Notes: generated by a model not told the origin, from the sequence alone. A stretch of DNA of 64,000 nucleotides from Oceanisphaera profunda (GCF_002157895.1 NZ_CP021377.1:1550001-1614000); one strand, 5' to 3'. Shown: positions 7,872-16,786, counted from the stretch's first letter. Numbers and translations are program-made.

Positions 7872-9728
7872 TTACTCGCTCTCCCCCTGAAGGCTGGCCG
7901 GCAGGCGCTCAGTTAAATCCTGAGCAAAACGCAGACTGGCTAGCAACTGTAACAGGTTTTCTTGGTGGTGATAATTGAAGTTAACGGGATGCAGCTTACC
8001 CTTAACGGGCGCTCGGCCTTGCAGGTGACTATTGATCACGGCTTCCCCGGTGCGCGCCATGGAAATGTCGGCACTCAACTTATCGTAGCGTAAGTCGCTC
8101 AACAAACCTAAGGTCAACCCCAGCGAAATATTAGCCTTACCGGTGGCAGCAAGCTGCTCGCCGGCCTGATACGAAATCCAGCCATCCTGACTCTCGGCAC
8201 GCCCGTTTTTCACACTTAAACCTTGATCATAAACAAAGGGCAGTCGCCCTTTAAGACTGCCGCTACCGGTAAGACCATCCACATTGGCATAGCTCAGCAG
8301 CTTCTCGAGTGCGATATCACTAAAGTGCGCCTCACCGCTGGGTTTGGCATTAAGCGCCATCGGCGAGAGTGCGATATGGCCGTCAAACACTTGCGCCGTG
8401 AGCCCTGATAACCAAAGCCCATCCGCTTGCCAGCGCAGCGCACCGTGAATATCAGTAATAGGCACGCCCACATTTAGCCGCGCCGCCGATACCGCTTGCG
8501 GCCCATGACTTCGCAAGCCCTGCGGGCTACGCCAGCTGAGCTTAACCTTAGCCGCCAGCTCTTCCGCCAGCATGTCGCGATACTTAAGCTGGCCTTGGTT
8601 AAGCTCGGCATTCATCAGGATCGGCACCTTGGTATTGAGGAGGTTAGCCGCGCTCAATGACACCCGCAGCTGCCCCGCTTCGGTACTTAACCCCACGGGT
8701 AGTAACAACCAGTCATTTAGCCATGCCCAAGTACTGGCCGCCGACACGCTTTGCCTTGGCACGGTAAGCGCCAAGCCTTGGTCGTAGCGCCAACTGCCGG
8801 TTAATTGCAGGTCATGACTTAAATCTGCGCGCACCTTGCCCTGTAGATGAGTGAGGCTGTCACCTTGGAGTTGCAGGCTGGCCGCCGGTAAACGGCCTTT
8901 TTTCCAATTGCCTTGCTGCCAATTGACGCGGGCTTGCCAAGGTTTATCGAGCGCCAGCTCACCCTGAGGCGTCACAGTAATCTGGTTAAGGGTGAGCTCT
9001 TTCCACGTTAAGCGGGGTATGCTGAGCTGGGAGTTCGGCTGCAGTTGCCAGCCGTTAGCCGCTTGTTTCGCCGCCAGCGCTAACTGCCAATTGCCGGATA
9101 AAGGCGTGGGCAAGGCGCCCGCTACCTTGACCGTTAATGGTTGCTCAGGTTGCCAACCGCCACTTAAGCGCACCGGTTGACGCAAATTTGGCGTAAGTAG
9201 GTGCCCCGGCAACTGCCCTTGCCAGCGCCAACCTTGACGGTCAGGCGTAATATTAAGCTGGACGCTACCGGCCTCAGTCTGCCAGATCACACTCAGCTGC
9301 TGCTGTTGATGGTGCAGCTCGGCGGGCCCGCTAACGCGACCTTCGGCCAGCTGTAAGGTCAGGTTATCTATTTTAAAATCGATGGCAGGTAGCGTCAGCA
9401 GTAGCGATAAAGCATCGTTATTGGCAGGCTCGGCTTCATTATTCAGTCGACTGTGGGAGCAAGTTAAATCCAGACTTAATTCGCGCAAACGGCCCTGCAC
9501 TTGGCCCTCGATTAAGCTTAAGCTCAGCTCGCGGGCGTTTTCTTTAGGGCAAGCCGGTACGCTCGCACGTTTAAGCGTGGCTCTGACTGCTAGCTCCGAG
9601 AGTAAATGGCTCGGCGATGACTTAATAGGTAGCAGCTCAGTAGATAACTGCTCAGCAGGTAAAGACTGTGCCAGCCCCACGTGAGCCGTCAACAATAAGG
9701 CGAGCGCGACGCCGGTGCGGTATATCAT
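7872..9728 (-). CDS. ydbH: YdbH, AsmA-like intermembrane phospholipid transport protein
   Basis: About 618 residues with an N-terminal signal or anchor segment and a long beta-rich body, ending in the dicarboxylate-like/YdbH C-terminal domain (GSLKGRLPFVYDQGLSVKNG, then NINLGL-type strands). With TamB and YhdP, YdbH carries phospholipids from inner to outer membrane. The gene order ydbH-ynbE-ydbL confirms the call. At about 620 residues it is much shorter than E. coli YdbH (879), so the groove would be shorter. The start is uncertain: ATG at 9728 gives a normal signal peptide, but a TTG at 9740 lies nearer an AAGGTGG site. Confidence 0.88.
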   Translation of the reverse strand: MIYRTGVALALLLTAHVGLAQSLPAEQLSTELLPIKSSPSHLLSELAVRATLKRASVPACPKENARELSLSLIEGQVQGRLRELSLDLTCSHSRLNNEAEPANNDALSLLLTLPAIDFKIDNLTLQLAEGRVSGPAELHHQQQQLSVIWQTEAGSVQLNITPDRQGWRWQGQLPGHLLTPNLRQPVRLSGGWQPEQPLTVKVAGALPTPLSGNWQLALAAKQAANGWQLQPNSQLSIPRLTWKELTLNQITVTPQGELALDKPWQARVNWQQGNWKKGRLPAASLQLQGDSLTHLQGKVRADLSHDLQLTGSWRYDQGLALTVPRQSVSAASTWAWLNDWLLLPVGLSTEAGQLRVSLSAANLLNTKVPILMNAELNQGQLKYRDMLAEELAAKVKLSWRSPQGLRSHGPQAVSAARLNVGVPITDIHGALRWQADGLWLSGLTAQVFDGHIALSPMALNAKPSGEAHFSDIALEKLLSYANVDGLTGSGSLKGRLPFVYDQGLSVKNGRAESQDGWISYQAGEQLAATGKANISLGLTLGLLSDLRYDKLSADISMARTGEAVINSHLQGRAPVKGKLHPVNFNYHHQENLLQLLASLRFAQDLTERLPASLQGESE

Positions 9729-9839
9729 GAGATAACTCAAGGGCCACCTTTAGCGAATGGGCGGGTGCTGAAACGCGAACCGAATAAGTCTAAACTGAAC
9801 TCAACCACTGTAAGCAAAACTCATCATAAGGGGAACCCA

Positions 9840-10196
9840 ATGGGTAAACTTGTGTTTTGGCTCATCATTCTGATTGCTGTCGTGGTGCTGGGCCGCCGTC
9901 TAAGGGTTTATTTCTTTAATAATGCCCAAGCTCAGCACAGCGTACGGGTATTAGTGGTCGATAAGCACACTCGCGAATTTATGGGCCAAACTCGCAAGCA
10001 GCAAACCGAGATGCCGGCGCCTAAAGTGAATTATTACGTCACCTTTCGCCCGCTAGCAGGCGCGAGCGAACAAGAGTTTCAGGTTAGCCCGTCACTCTAT
10101 GAGCAACTGTTACCCGCCCAAACCGGCATGTTAGTCTTTCAAGGCAGCCGTTTTATTGCCTTTGAACCCGAGGTCGCTAGCCAGGATAACGACTAA
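9840..10196 (+). CDS. DUF2500 family membrane-anchored protein (YhhM-like)
   Basis: 118 residues: one N-terminal membrane segment (about 3-20), then a soluble DUF2500 domain (VNYYVTFRPLAGASEQEFQVS) and GDxGxLxxQGxRF-like ending (AQTGMLVFQGSRFIAFE). The function is unknown. The start is the ATG after AAGGGGA (9828-9834). Its 3' end overlaps the convergent DUF411 gene by 20 bp. Confidence 0.8.
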   Translation: MGKLVFWLIILIAVVVLGRRLRVYFFNNAQAQHSVRVLVVDKHTREFMGQTRKQQTEMPAPKVNYYVTFRPLAGASEQEFQVSPSLYEQLLPAQTGMLVFQGSRFIAFEPEVASQDND

Positions 10197-10605
10197 ATAC
10201 TTCAGTCTTACCGGCTTTGTCAAAGCTCAGCACCTCGTAAGGGGTGCCCGGAATATCCATACCGGGCGCACTTTGTGGCATACCGGGAATGGTGAGCCCA
10301 CGCACCGCCGGCTTTTGCTCTAATAACTGGCGTACGTCTGCCGCCGGTACATGTCCTTCAATCACATAGCCATCAATCAAAGCCGTATGGCAAGAAGCTA
10401 GTTCTGGCTTTACGCCAGCGCGCTGTTTGATCGGCTCCATATTATCGCGGTCGATAGCCTTCACCTCAAAACCTGACTCTTGCATATGGCTAACCCAGTC
10501 TTCGCAACAACCACAAGTGGGCGATTTATAGACGGTCAGCGATGCCGCTAATACGGGAGCTGCCAGTAACGAAGCCAAGCCGCCATAGACGAGTGTTTTG
10601 AACAT
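10177..10605 (-). CDS. DUF411 periplasmic metal-binding protein
   Basis: About 142 residues with a signal peptide ending near LAAS, then the DUF411 thioredoxin-like core: YKSPTCGCCEDWV near the N terminus, a Cys-His pair (ELASCHTALIDGYVIEGHVPA) and the GLTIPGMPQSAPGM motif. The family binds copper or other soft metals and often sits in metal-resistance loci, though here it stands alone. The ATG at 10605 has AGGAG 10 nt upstream; the upstream extension is not supported. Confidence 0.85.
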   Translation of the reverse strand: MFKTLVYGGLASLLAAPVLAASLTVYKSPTCGCCEDWVSHMQESGFEVKAIDRDNMEPIKQRAGVKPELASCHTALIDGYVIEGHVPAADVRQLLEQKPAVRGLTIPGMPQSAPGMDIPGTPYEVLSFDKAGKTEVFSRYPG

Positions 10606-10755
10606 GTAATTATTACTCCTGATTAAATAAGTGCTGCTGGACGCTAACATAAAACGCTTTCCCGCACCTTACCTTGATGCAAAGCAGTATTTCACACTAC
10701 CACAAAAGCGGTTCCTGTTATCATGGCGCCCTCGTTCGTCTTTCTTGGAGTTATT

Positions 10756-11145
10756 ATGCCTTACGTGGCCATTAAACATGCTCACATGATGTTTGCGATT
10801 ATCAGTATTACTCTCTTTATGTTGCGCGCTTGGCTAGCGGTACCCTCACCGGCTCGTATCAAGAGTAAGTTGCTAAAAATATTACCCCATATTATCGATA
10901 CCCTACTGCTAGCAATGGGTGTTTGGCTGGCGGTATTAAGCAAACAGATCCCGTTCGACAATAGCCCTTGGCTCACCGCTAAGGTCATTGGCTTAGTGCT
11001 CTATATCGTAGTGGGCACCATTGCCATTAAACGCGGTAAGACGCGCAATCAACGTTTAGTAGCGACCGTGGCCTCAATTGCTATTTTCGCCTATATCTAT
11101 GGCGCCGCTGTTAGTAAGTCACCGCTGTCTTGGCTGGCTCTTTAA
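10756..11145 (+). CDS. SirB family integral membrane protein
   Basis: 129 residues with four membrane helices in the SirB2/invasion-regulator fold (KHAHMMFAIISITLFMLRAW; HIIDTLLLAMGVWLAV; LTAKVIGLVLYIVVG; VATVASIAIFAYIYGAA). The biochemical role is unknown. The start follows TTGGAG at 10745-10750. It is followed by a good terminator. Confidence 0.82.
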   Translation: MPYVAIKHAHMMFAIISITLFMLRAWLAVPSPARIKSKLLKILPHIIDTLLLAMGVWLAVLSKQIPFDNSPWLTAKVIGLVLYIVVGTIAIKRGKTRNQRLVATVASIAIFAYIYGAAVSKSPLSWLAL

Positions 11146-11220
11146 ACTGACTATTTAAAATAAGACTGGCGCTATAACAGCTCGCACAGTAAAGAATTCG
11201 CACTAAAATAATCAGGCATG

Positions 11221-11259
11221 AAACCGCACCCCGTCAATTGATGGTGTGCGGTTTTTTTA
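11221..11259 (+). terminator. Terminator after the SirB family gene
   Basis: 8-bp stem AACCGCAC / GTGCGGTT with a 16-nt loop, followed by TTTTT. It lies just before the stop of the convergent M14 peptidase gene. Confidence 0.75.
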
Positions 11260-11264
11260 TGCCC

Positions 11265-12806
11265 TTAGCGCGCCACTGGCTCCAACACCGGAAACACCGG
11301 AAACTCACCCAGCACTAGCCAAGGCCAAGCCGCTTCTTGATATAAGGCATTGGCCGAGCGCGGATCCAACATTAAGGCTGCCAAGGGCGCTAACGGCTGT
11401 GTCATGGGTACTAATAAATCGCCTGGCTGTAAGCTCACCTGAGCGGGCGTAACCTGTACTTGGGCTTGGACTTTTTCTCGCACTCCGGGTCGCGATTTAG
11501 GCTGCACGGTTAAGTCGGTTACCAATAACTGCTCAGCAAGTACGGTGCGCGGTGCGGCCAAGGTAATAAAGTCGATATGATGCCGGCTAAGCCAGACCGC
11601 CATGCGCTCTCGCTCGCGCGTAATGGCATAGGCTGCCGGCAAAGCGACGGGCTCTTGGCTGATAATGGCGTCGTGATTGGCAAAACGGTGCAATTTTTGA
11701 TGACCATCTGCCAAACGTACTAATGGTATCTCAACCTCGGGCAGAACGGGGTTAATACCAAAGCTCACGCCCATGGCCAATATTTGCGCGCCGCTTTCAT
11801 TAGAGTGCCACTGCTGGCGGGCCGCCCGCGAGACCGTCAATAAGGGCTCAGCTTCATCCGCTACCAGCTGTAGCATGGTCAGCATGCTTAAATGTTGCTT
11901 GCGAATACGCTCACCAATGTTACGCGGTGTGGCATAGCGGCCTTCTTTATTGTCTAAGCGGTTTTCCACCAAGATAGATACTCGGCCCTGCAGAGCGGCG
12001 TAGTTACGCAAGTTAGTGATGCCCAAACCACCGCGCGCCACGGTTTGGCCCAACTGCGTAATTTCACCCCGATAACGACTGGCAGGCAAACCAGCCTTTG
12101 TCACTCGCTTAATTAGCTCAGGTAATAAGTGCAGCTCTGTATAGTGACGCAGCCCCGCATCAATATTGGGGTTATTACCCATATCAAACTGCGCTTCTAC
12201 GTCCGTCATCCAGCCTTGTTCTTTGGTTAAGATGCGCTTCCAAATGCCTGACTCATGAGCGTCGTACACCACATCGGGATCAAAGCGTTGCAAGGCGTCC
12301 ACCAATAATTGAGTTTCGTTCGCCTGCAAGGCCACATAATCGATATTGGTGTTGTCTTGATTGGCATTGTATCGCGAGCGCAAATCGCGACCATCAGGAT
12401 TGGCCAGCACCACCAACACTAAATTTAGCCGCGCTAATAAATCCCCATGCTGGCCCGTCGCCAGCTCCTCCGCTAATTGCTGTAGCGCTTCCGCCCCTGC
12501 GGGTTCATTACCGTGTTGTGAACCCAATAGCATAACGGTGGCTTTATCCGGCTCTGCCAACGGCTTAGCTAAGAAGGTCGGCGAGCTGGAAAACAACAGT
12601 GCGGTTATGGGCAAGCCCCCCGCCGAGCGCCCAAGCGAGACCGTTTTTGCCTGCGCGGATGCGAGATCTAACTCTTTTAAGGCCCGAGTAACGGTGTCGC
12701 TACTGGGTAATAGCTGTTTATTTTCTGACGCAACGGGCGTAGCAGCGACAATTTGTGCCCAGCTGATTGCACTATAGAACAGCAGAAAAACCGTAATTTT
12801 TTTCAT
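11265..12806 (-). CDS. M14 family zinc carboxypeptidase, exported
   Basis: 513 residues with a signal peptide (MKKITVFLLFYSAISWA). Residues about 85-300 form an M14 catalytic domain: the zinc motif HGNE (HxxE) in SQHGNEPAGAEAL, then RDLRSRYNANQDNTNID substrate-site residues and the later YDAHESG. It should cleave C-terminal residues from peptides or peptidoglycan stems in the periplasm. The C-terminal ~150 residues are variable. The ATG at 12806 follows AGGGGT; an upstream ATG at 12836 would block the signal peptide. Confidence 0.83.
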   Translation of the reverse strand: MKKITVFLLFYSAISWAQIVAATPVASENKQLLPSSDTVTRALKELDLASAQAKTVSLGRSAGGLPITALLFSSSPTFLAKPLAEPDKATVMLLGSQHGNEPAGAEALQQLAEELATGQHGDLLARLNLVLVVLANPDGRDLRSRYNANQDNTNIDYVALQANETQLLVDALQRFDPDVVYDAHESGIWKRILTKEQGWMTDVEAQFDMGNNPNIDAGLRHYTELHLLPELIKRVTKAGLPASRYRGEITQLGQTVARGGLGITNLRNYAALQGRVSILVENRLDNKEGRYATPRNIGERIRKQHLSMLTMLQLVADEAEPLLTVSRAARQQWHSNESGAQILAMGVSFGINPVLPEVEIPLVRLADGHQKLHRFANHDAIISQEPVALPAAYAITRERERMAVWLSRHHIDFITLAAPRTVLAEQLLVTDLTVQPKSRPGVREKVQAQVQVTPAQVSLQPGDLLVPMTQPLAPLAALMLDPRSANALYQEAAWPWLVLGEFPVFPVLEPVAR

Positions 12807-12925
12807 GATAACCCCTAGAATATTCTTTATCTTCAACTACTTATAGTACAAACCCGCTACTAATAGCCAGCCGTTACCTGCGTCAGGAACAGACCACAAA
12901 AACCCATGTGTATACAAATAGCGAC

Positions 12926-12962
12926 AGTCCTCCCCATAAAAGATGCGACAGAAGTTGTCACA
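12926..12962. promoter_or_regulatory. Possible operator repeats upstream of the WYL regulator
   Basis: GCGACAG occurs at 12922-12928 and again at 12947-12953, followed by the inverted TTGTCAC at 12956-12962. Together they form an interrupted palindrome about 50 bp upstream of the regulator start. WYL regulators often bind such repeats at their own promoter. This is a guess from position. Confidence 0.3.
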
Positions 12963-13006
12963 GGCCAAGACTAAGATAGAATCATACCAAGCAAGAGGGC
13001 ATCACC

Positions 13007-13966
13007 ATGAGTAAGAAGCTATTAAGACAATTGACCCTGGCGCGCTGTGTTCCATACCGTCCGTATAAGCTGACCGCGCGCCAGCTGCAAGAAAAGCTAG
13101 AAGAAGAAGGTATCCAGGTAAGTTTGCGCACTGTACAGCGCGACTTAGAAGAAATGTCCGGCATGGGCCTGTTTGATCTCACCTCCGATGATCGCAGCAA
13201 ACCCCATGGCTGGTGTTTTGAACGCAATGGTTTAAATGATTTTGCTAACTTTATGCCACTGGGCTTAGCCATGGCGCTTAAGACCTGGAACGACCAGGCC
13301 GCCGATTTGCTGCCAGCCAGTGTGCTTAATGAGTTAAACCCTATTATTGATAAAGCTAACCAAGTCATTAAAGACAGCAAAAGTGATTTGGCCAGCCGCT
13401 GGGTAGAAAACGTGATTAGCCTGCCACGGCCATTTGCCGGCAGCCCAGAAATTCGTCGTGCCACCACTATTCGTGATGCGCTGTGGCGTGGTCGTAAGTT
13501 TAGCGCCGAAATTAGACGCGTGATCAAAGGTCGCACCGTATGGTTGCGTTACGAACAGGTGAATCCACTGGGAATCGTCGGTCGTAAAGACGGCACTATG
13601 TTGCTGTGCACCGTCTCGGATATGGACCCTAAAATTTACGGTATTTCCTTTGAACATATCAAAGAAGTAGAGCTGACCAGTCGCCCAGTGACCCAGCCTC
13701 GTGAGTTTAGCGTCAATAAATTGATCCGCGAAAAAGGCTACCACGAAGAAGCCGATACCATTCATTTTGTGGGTCGTATCACCAGCCCGAATCGCGCCAT
13801 TATTGAAACGGCGATTCCCGGCAACAACCCTAGGTTGACCCGTTACGACAAGCAGAGCATGATGGTGGAAACTGAGGTCAAAGATTCGCCAGAATTTCGC
13901 CGCTGGTTAACAGATATGGCAGGAAAAGTTGAGATACTGGCTCCTGAATCCTTGAAAAACAGTTAA
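13007..13966 (+). CDS. HTH and WYL-domain transcriptional regulator
   Basis: 319 residues. Residues 1-60 form a winged helix (TARQLQEKLEEEGIQVSLRTVQRDLEEM). Residues about 160-230 are a WYL domain (NPLGIVGRKDGTMLLC in place of the classic WYL triad) followed by a WCX-like C-terminal extension to about 310. WYL proteins sense nucleotides, DNA ends or cyclic nucleotides and repress DNA-repair or defence genes. The next gene on the strand is an FtsZ paralog, 70 bp away with a terminator between. The start follows AGAGGG. Confidence 0.85.
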   Translation: MSKKLLRQLTLARCVPYRPYKLTARQLQEKLEEEGIQVSLRTVQRDLEEMSGMGLFDLTSDDRSKPHGWCFERNGLNDFANFMPLGLAMALKTWNDQAADLLPASVLNELNPIIDKANQVIKDSKSDLASRWVENVISLPRPFAGSPEIRRATTIRDALWRGRKFSAEIRRVIKGRTVWLRYEQVNPLGIVGRKDGTMLLCTVSDMDPKIYGISFEHIKEVELTSRPVTQPREFSVNKLIREKGYHEEADTIHFVGRITSPNRAIIETAIPGNNPRLTRYDKQSMMVETEVKDSPEFRRWLTDMAGKVEILAPESLKNS

Positions 13967-13993
13967 ACTATTATTTCCAGAACTTATATTCGA

Positions 13994-14022
13994 GGGCTGA
14001 CAGATTCAGCCCTTTTGTTTTT
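13994..14022 (+). terminator. Terminator or attenuator between WYL gene and ftsZ-like gene
   Basis: Perfect 7-bp stem GGGCTGA / TCAGCCC with a 5-nt loop, then TTTTGTTTTT. It lies in the 70-bp gap, so ftsZ-like expression requires readthrough, antitermination or a promoter inside the upstream gene. Confidence 0.8.
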
Positions 14023-14036
14023 CCACGGAGTCCCGG

Positions 14037-15128
14037 ATGAGCGACCACCTGTTTTTTGAACCTGCCGAGCCGGAATGTGATGTCATTAATATAGGCGTTA
14101 TAGGTGTAGGCGGTTGCGGCGGTAACACCGTCAATTTATTAGCGGATAGCACTTTGCCTGACCGCGTGAATATAGTGGCCATGAATACCGACGCCAAAGC
14201 GCTGCAACAGAGCCGCGTGGATGTGTTGCAACTGGGCAAGGTATTAACTCGCGGCCTAGGTGCTGGTGCACAGGCAGAAGTGGGCCGCTTAGCGGCAGAA
14301 GAAAGTATTGATGAAATCCGTGCCCAACTCAGAGGCGCGGATTTATGCTTTATAACGGCCGGTATGGGCGGCGGCACCGGTACAGGTGCGGCGCCCATAG
14401 TAGCTAAAGTGGCCAGAGAGCTAGGCATCATGACGGTTGCTATCGTCACCCGCCCTTTTGGTTTTGAAGGCAAGGTGCGAGCCAAGTCTGCCGACGACGG
14501 CCTAGTTGCGCTATCAGAGCATACAGATGCGCTATTGGTGCTGCCCAACGATTACTTACTTAAAGTATTGGGCTCAAAAACGCCGCTGCTGCAAGCCTTT
14601 ACCGAAAGCAGCAAAGTCATCCAAAATGCCGTTAAAGGCTTGGCCGATATCATAGGTCAAACCGGGCTGATTAATATCGACTTTGCCGACGTGCGCACTA
14701 TTATGCGCCAACAAGGCAAGGCGGTCATGGGCATTGGCATTGGCACCGGCGAAAACAAGGTGCAAGACGCGACCCTACAGGCGCTGAATAATCCTTTGCT
14801 GGAAAGAGTCGAGCTGGAGCGCGCCCGTGGCGTATTGCTTAATGTGGTGGCCTCTGCGGATATCGGCTTGGACGATTTCCAAAAAATCGGTGACTTGGTC
14901 GCAGAGTGCGTCGGTGAATTTGCCACTGTGGTATCGGGCATCACCTTAGATCCCAGTCTCACTGACAGCATTCAGGTGACCATGATAGCTACCGGTATTC
15001 AACCACCGCAAGCCACCATAGCGCCCACGCAACAGCCTAAGCCTGAAGCCACTGACACGGCCATTGCTCAAGACGCCATGCCCGAAGGGCTAGATATTCC
15101 GGCTTTCTTGCGCCAACGCCAGCAGTAA
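14037..15128 (+). CDS. FtsZ paralog (tubulin-superfamily GTPase)
   Basis: 363 residues with complete FtsZ landmarks: GGCGGN (26-30), NTDA (50-53), GLGAGA (73-78), the tubulin signature GGGTGTG (111-117), the T7 loop NIDFADV with Asp215 and Asp218, and a C-terminal tail LDIPAFLRQ (352-360). That tail in FtsZ binds FtsA, ZipA and ZapD. It should bind GTP and polymerise. Overall it diverges strongly from dcw-cluster FtsZ. The linker is only about 30 residues and no ftsA or ftsQ is adjacent, so it is a second FtsZ rather than the housekeeping one. The start follows GGAG. Confidence 0.85.
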   Translation: MSDHLFFEPAEPECDVINIGVIGVGGCGGNTVNLLADSTLPDRVNIVAMNTDAKALQQSRVDVLQLGKVLTRGLGAGAQAEVGRLAAEESIDEIRAQLRGADLCFITAGMGGGTGTGAAPIVAKVARELGIMTVAIVTRPFGFEGKVRAKSADDGLVALSEHTDALLVLPNDYLLKVLGSKTPLLQAFTESSKVIQNAVKGLADIIGQTGLINIDFADVRTIMRQQGKAVMGIGIGTGENKVQDATLQALNNPLLERVELERARGVLLNVVASADIGLDDFQKIGDLVAECVGEFATVVSGITLDPSLTDSIQVTMIATGIQPPQATIAPTQQPKPEATDTAIAQDAMPEGLDIPAFLRQRQQ

Positions 15129-15153
15129 GCTCACAGGGTCAATTAAGCGCAAC

Positions 15154-15190
15154 CGTAAAAAGCCGATGCTCAGCATCGGCTTTTTTATTT
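15154..15190 (+). terminator. Terminator after ftsZ-like gene
   Basis: Long self-complementary stem AAAAGCCGATGCT / AGCATCGGCTTTT followed by TTTTATTT. Confidence 0.9.
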
Positions 15191-15226
15191 TAAGAAGAGC
15201 CTTAAATTTAACCCTCCAAAGTGAAA

Positions 15227-15275
15227 GAGCTATTTTTGCCACGGAACCCACAGAAACCACGGACGAAGAGCAGAG
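15227..15275. repeat. CACGGAA element, single end (copy B)
   Basis: GAGCTATTTTTGCCACGGAA then CCCACAGAAACCACGGACGA matches one end of the inverted-repeat family. No matching right end is seen before the CTTCACGCCTCAC tract at 15318-15335, so this looks like a solo end. Confidence 0.6.
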
Positions 15276-15362
15276 CCTCAAAATTTTATTTTATAAGGTC
15301 TGAGCTATATTTTCCCCTTCACGCCTCACGTCTTACCCCTAACGATATAAAATTCAGGCATG

Positions 15363-15389
15363 AAAAAGGGCAAGCTTGATGGCTTGCCC
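15363..15389 (-). terminator. Terminator on the minus strand below the nuclease gene
   Basis: 8-bp stem GGGCAAGC / GCTTGCCC with a 6-nt loop, followed by TTTTTCATG on the minus strand. Confidence 0.8.
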
Positions 15390-15480
15390 GTCTTGAAGGA
15401 TACTCGTTGACTATTCGTGTCACCAACACGAATAACGAGACTTCGAAAGCAATCTTGGGTCTCGGCGCTATTACATAACG
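15363..15480 (-). ncRNA. Possible structured RNA or long 3' UTR
   Basis: The 462-base gap 15129-15590 holds a terminator, repeat copy B and then three adjacent hairpins read best on the minus strand. They are GAGAC...GTCTC (15437-15463), CGTT-ATTCGTGT...ACACGAAT-AACG (15405-15437) and GGGCAAGC...GCTTGCCC (15368-15389), the last followed by TTTTT. It could be a small RNA of about 110 nt or the 3' end of the upstream nuclease transcript. I do not recognise an RNA family and see no clear promoter. Confidence 0.35.
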
Positions 15481-15590
15481 CGGACCGTTAATATCCTAGC
15501 ATTTCGCTTTCAATATTTGAGATAGCTAACATTATTACCGCTTGGCGGGCAAAAAGCGTGAACTAACTCACAAACCCTAAAGCGCCATCT

Positions 15591-16714
15591 TTAGCGCTCC
15601 AAGTCTACCCAAACAATGCGATGATCTGAGCTAGCACGGCGCTCGGGCCAGCCCTGCTTATTCCAGAATAGCTCTGCATTGGCTTTATTCGGTGCCGGCC
15701 AATACACACCGCTGGCCGTGGCGCGTAACCCTTGGCTGGGCAAGACATAGTCGAGGCGCAGCCCTTGGCTCTGGGTCCAATATTTAGGGGAGCCGATGCG
15801 GGGTTGGCGTAATTTAAGCGCAAAGCCGCCGCGTGCCGCAGGTCGTAATGGGCCCAGTGCCACCGCTCGATTAAGTCGCGGCTCGTGCAACAAGCCTTGT
15901 ATCGCACTTTGATAACCATCACCGTCCACCGGATCGGCGTTTAAATCCCCTAAGATCACAAAGTCGCTACCCGCAGCTAATCCGCCTTGCCCCCGACATC
16001 GTCGTATAAATACTCGCTCAGCTGCGGCCTAATGTAATCATGCCACAACCGCAGTTCATCATGATTACGACAGCTATTACGTCGCTCAGGCCCTTCATCT
16101 ATGGGCGGCGCGGGGTGACTGGCCAGCAGATGCAAGATACGACCATTCGGCAAGCGCACTGGCAGGTCGAGATGATTTTTAGAAGACAGCGGCAATATGT
16201 CTAAGACCTGTTTTCGGTAATAACTGCCCTGTGGCGTGTGCGGTAATTTAGCATCGGGCATATCACGCCATAAAAAGTGACGAAAACTGCGCATTTGCTC
16301 AAACAGTAACGGAAAACGCGATAATACCGCCATGGCATACTGACCATGAAAGGCGCCAAACCCTAAGCCATCCGTCGGTAAGCTTGGCGCTACCTGCTCT
16401 TCGCCACTTAAATTAACCGGCGCCAAAATTCCGGTATTGGTCGGTACCAAATAACGATAGGGATAATCGATACCTTGCTCGCCCACCGCTACATAATCTT
16501 GGCAAAACTGCGTTAAATGCGTATCAAGTGGTGCCGCACCATCATGGTCAAATTCATTTAACAGCACTATATCTGGGCGAATATGCTGCAAAATATGCGC
16601 GATATTCCGCGCTTGGGGCAGCCCTTTTGCTAACTCAGCCGCCAATCGCCCGGGCTTACCCCTGTCGAGTGCGACGTTAAATGTCGCGACGCGGATTTTT
16701 TGTGGCGACTTCAT
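15591..16714 (-). pseudogene. Endonuclease/exonuclease/phosphatase family protein, frameshifted
   Basis: Two adjacent reading frames make one EEP-family protein of about 375 residues. The first (15977-16714) has the N-terminal ATFNVALDRG and the metal-binding LLNEFDHDG. The second (15591-15959) has the catalytic GDLNADPVDG, LRLDYVLPS and the final SDHRIVW. They meet at a run of five Gs near 15991-15995. Six Gs would restore an unbroken ...DDVGGQGGLAAGSDFVILGD. All catalytic motifs survive on either side. This is either a recent lesion, a phase-variable tract or a sequencing error. No signal peptide is evident. The substrate is unknown. Confidence 0.75.
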
Positions 16715-16786
16715 AAGCGCAACTTGCCTTTATGGTTCAAACTGTCATTATTCGATCATCAAATGCTGTTTTCAAGGATGAAAATA

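Noticed and set aside
12982-13536. 184-codon minus-strand ORF over the WYL regulator
   Set aside because: Shadow of a real gene; rich in Ser, Arg and Leu as antisense frames are.
14006-14548. Long minus-strand ORF antisense to the ftsZ-like gene
   Set aside because: Its sequence is a shadow of the conserved FtsZ codons on the other strand; low-complexity, no ribosome site.
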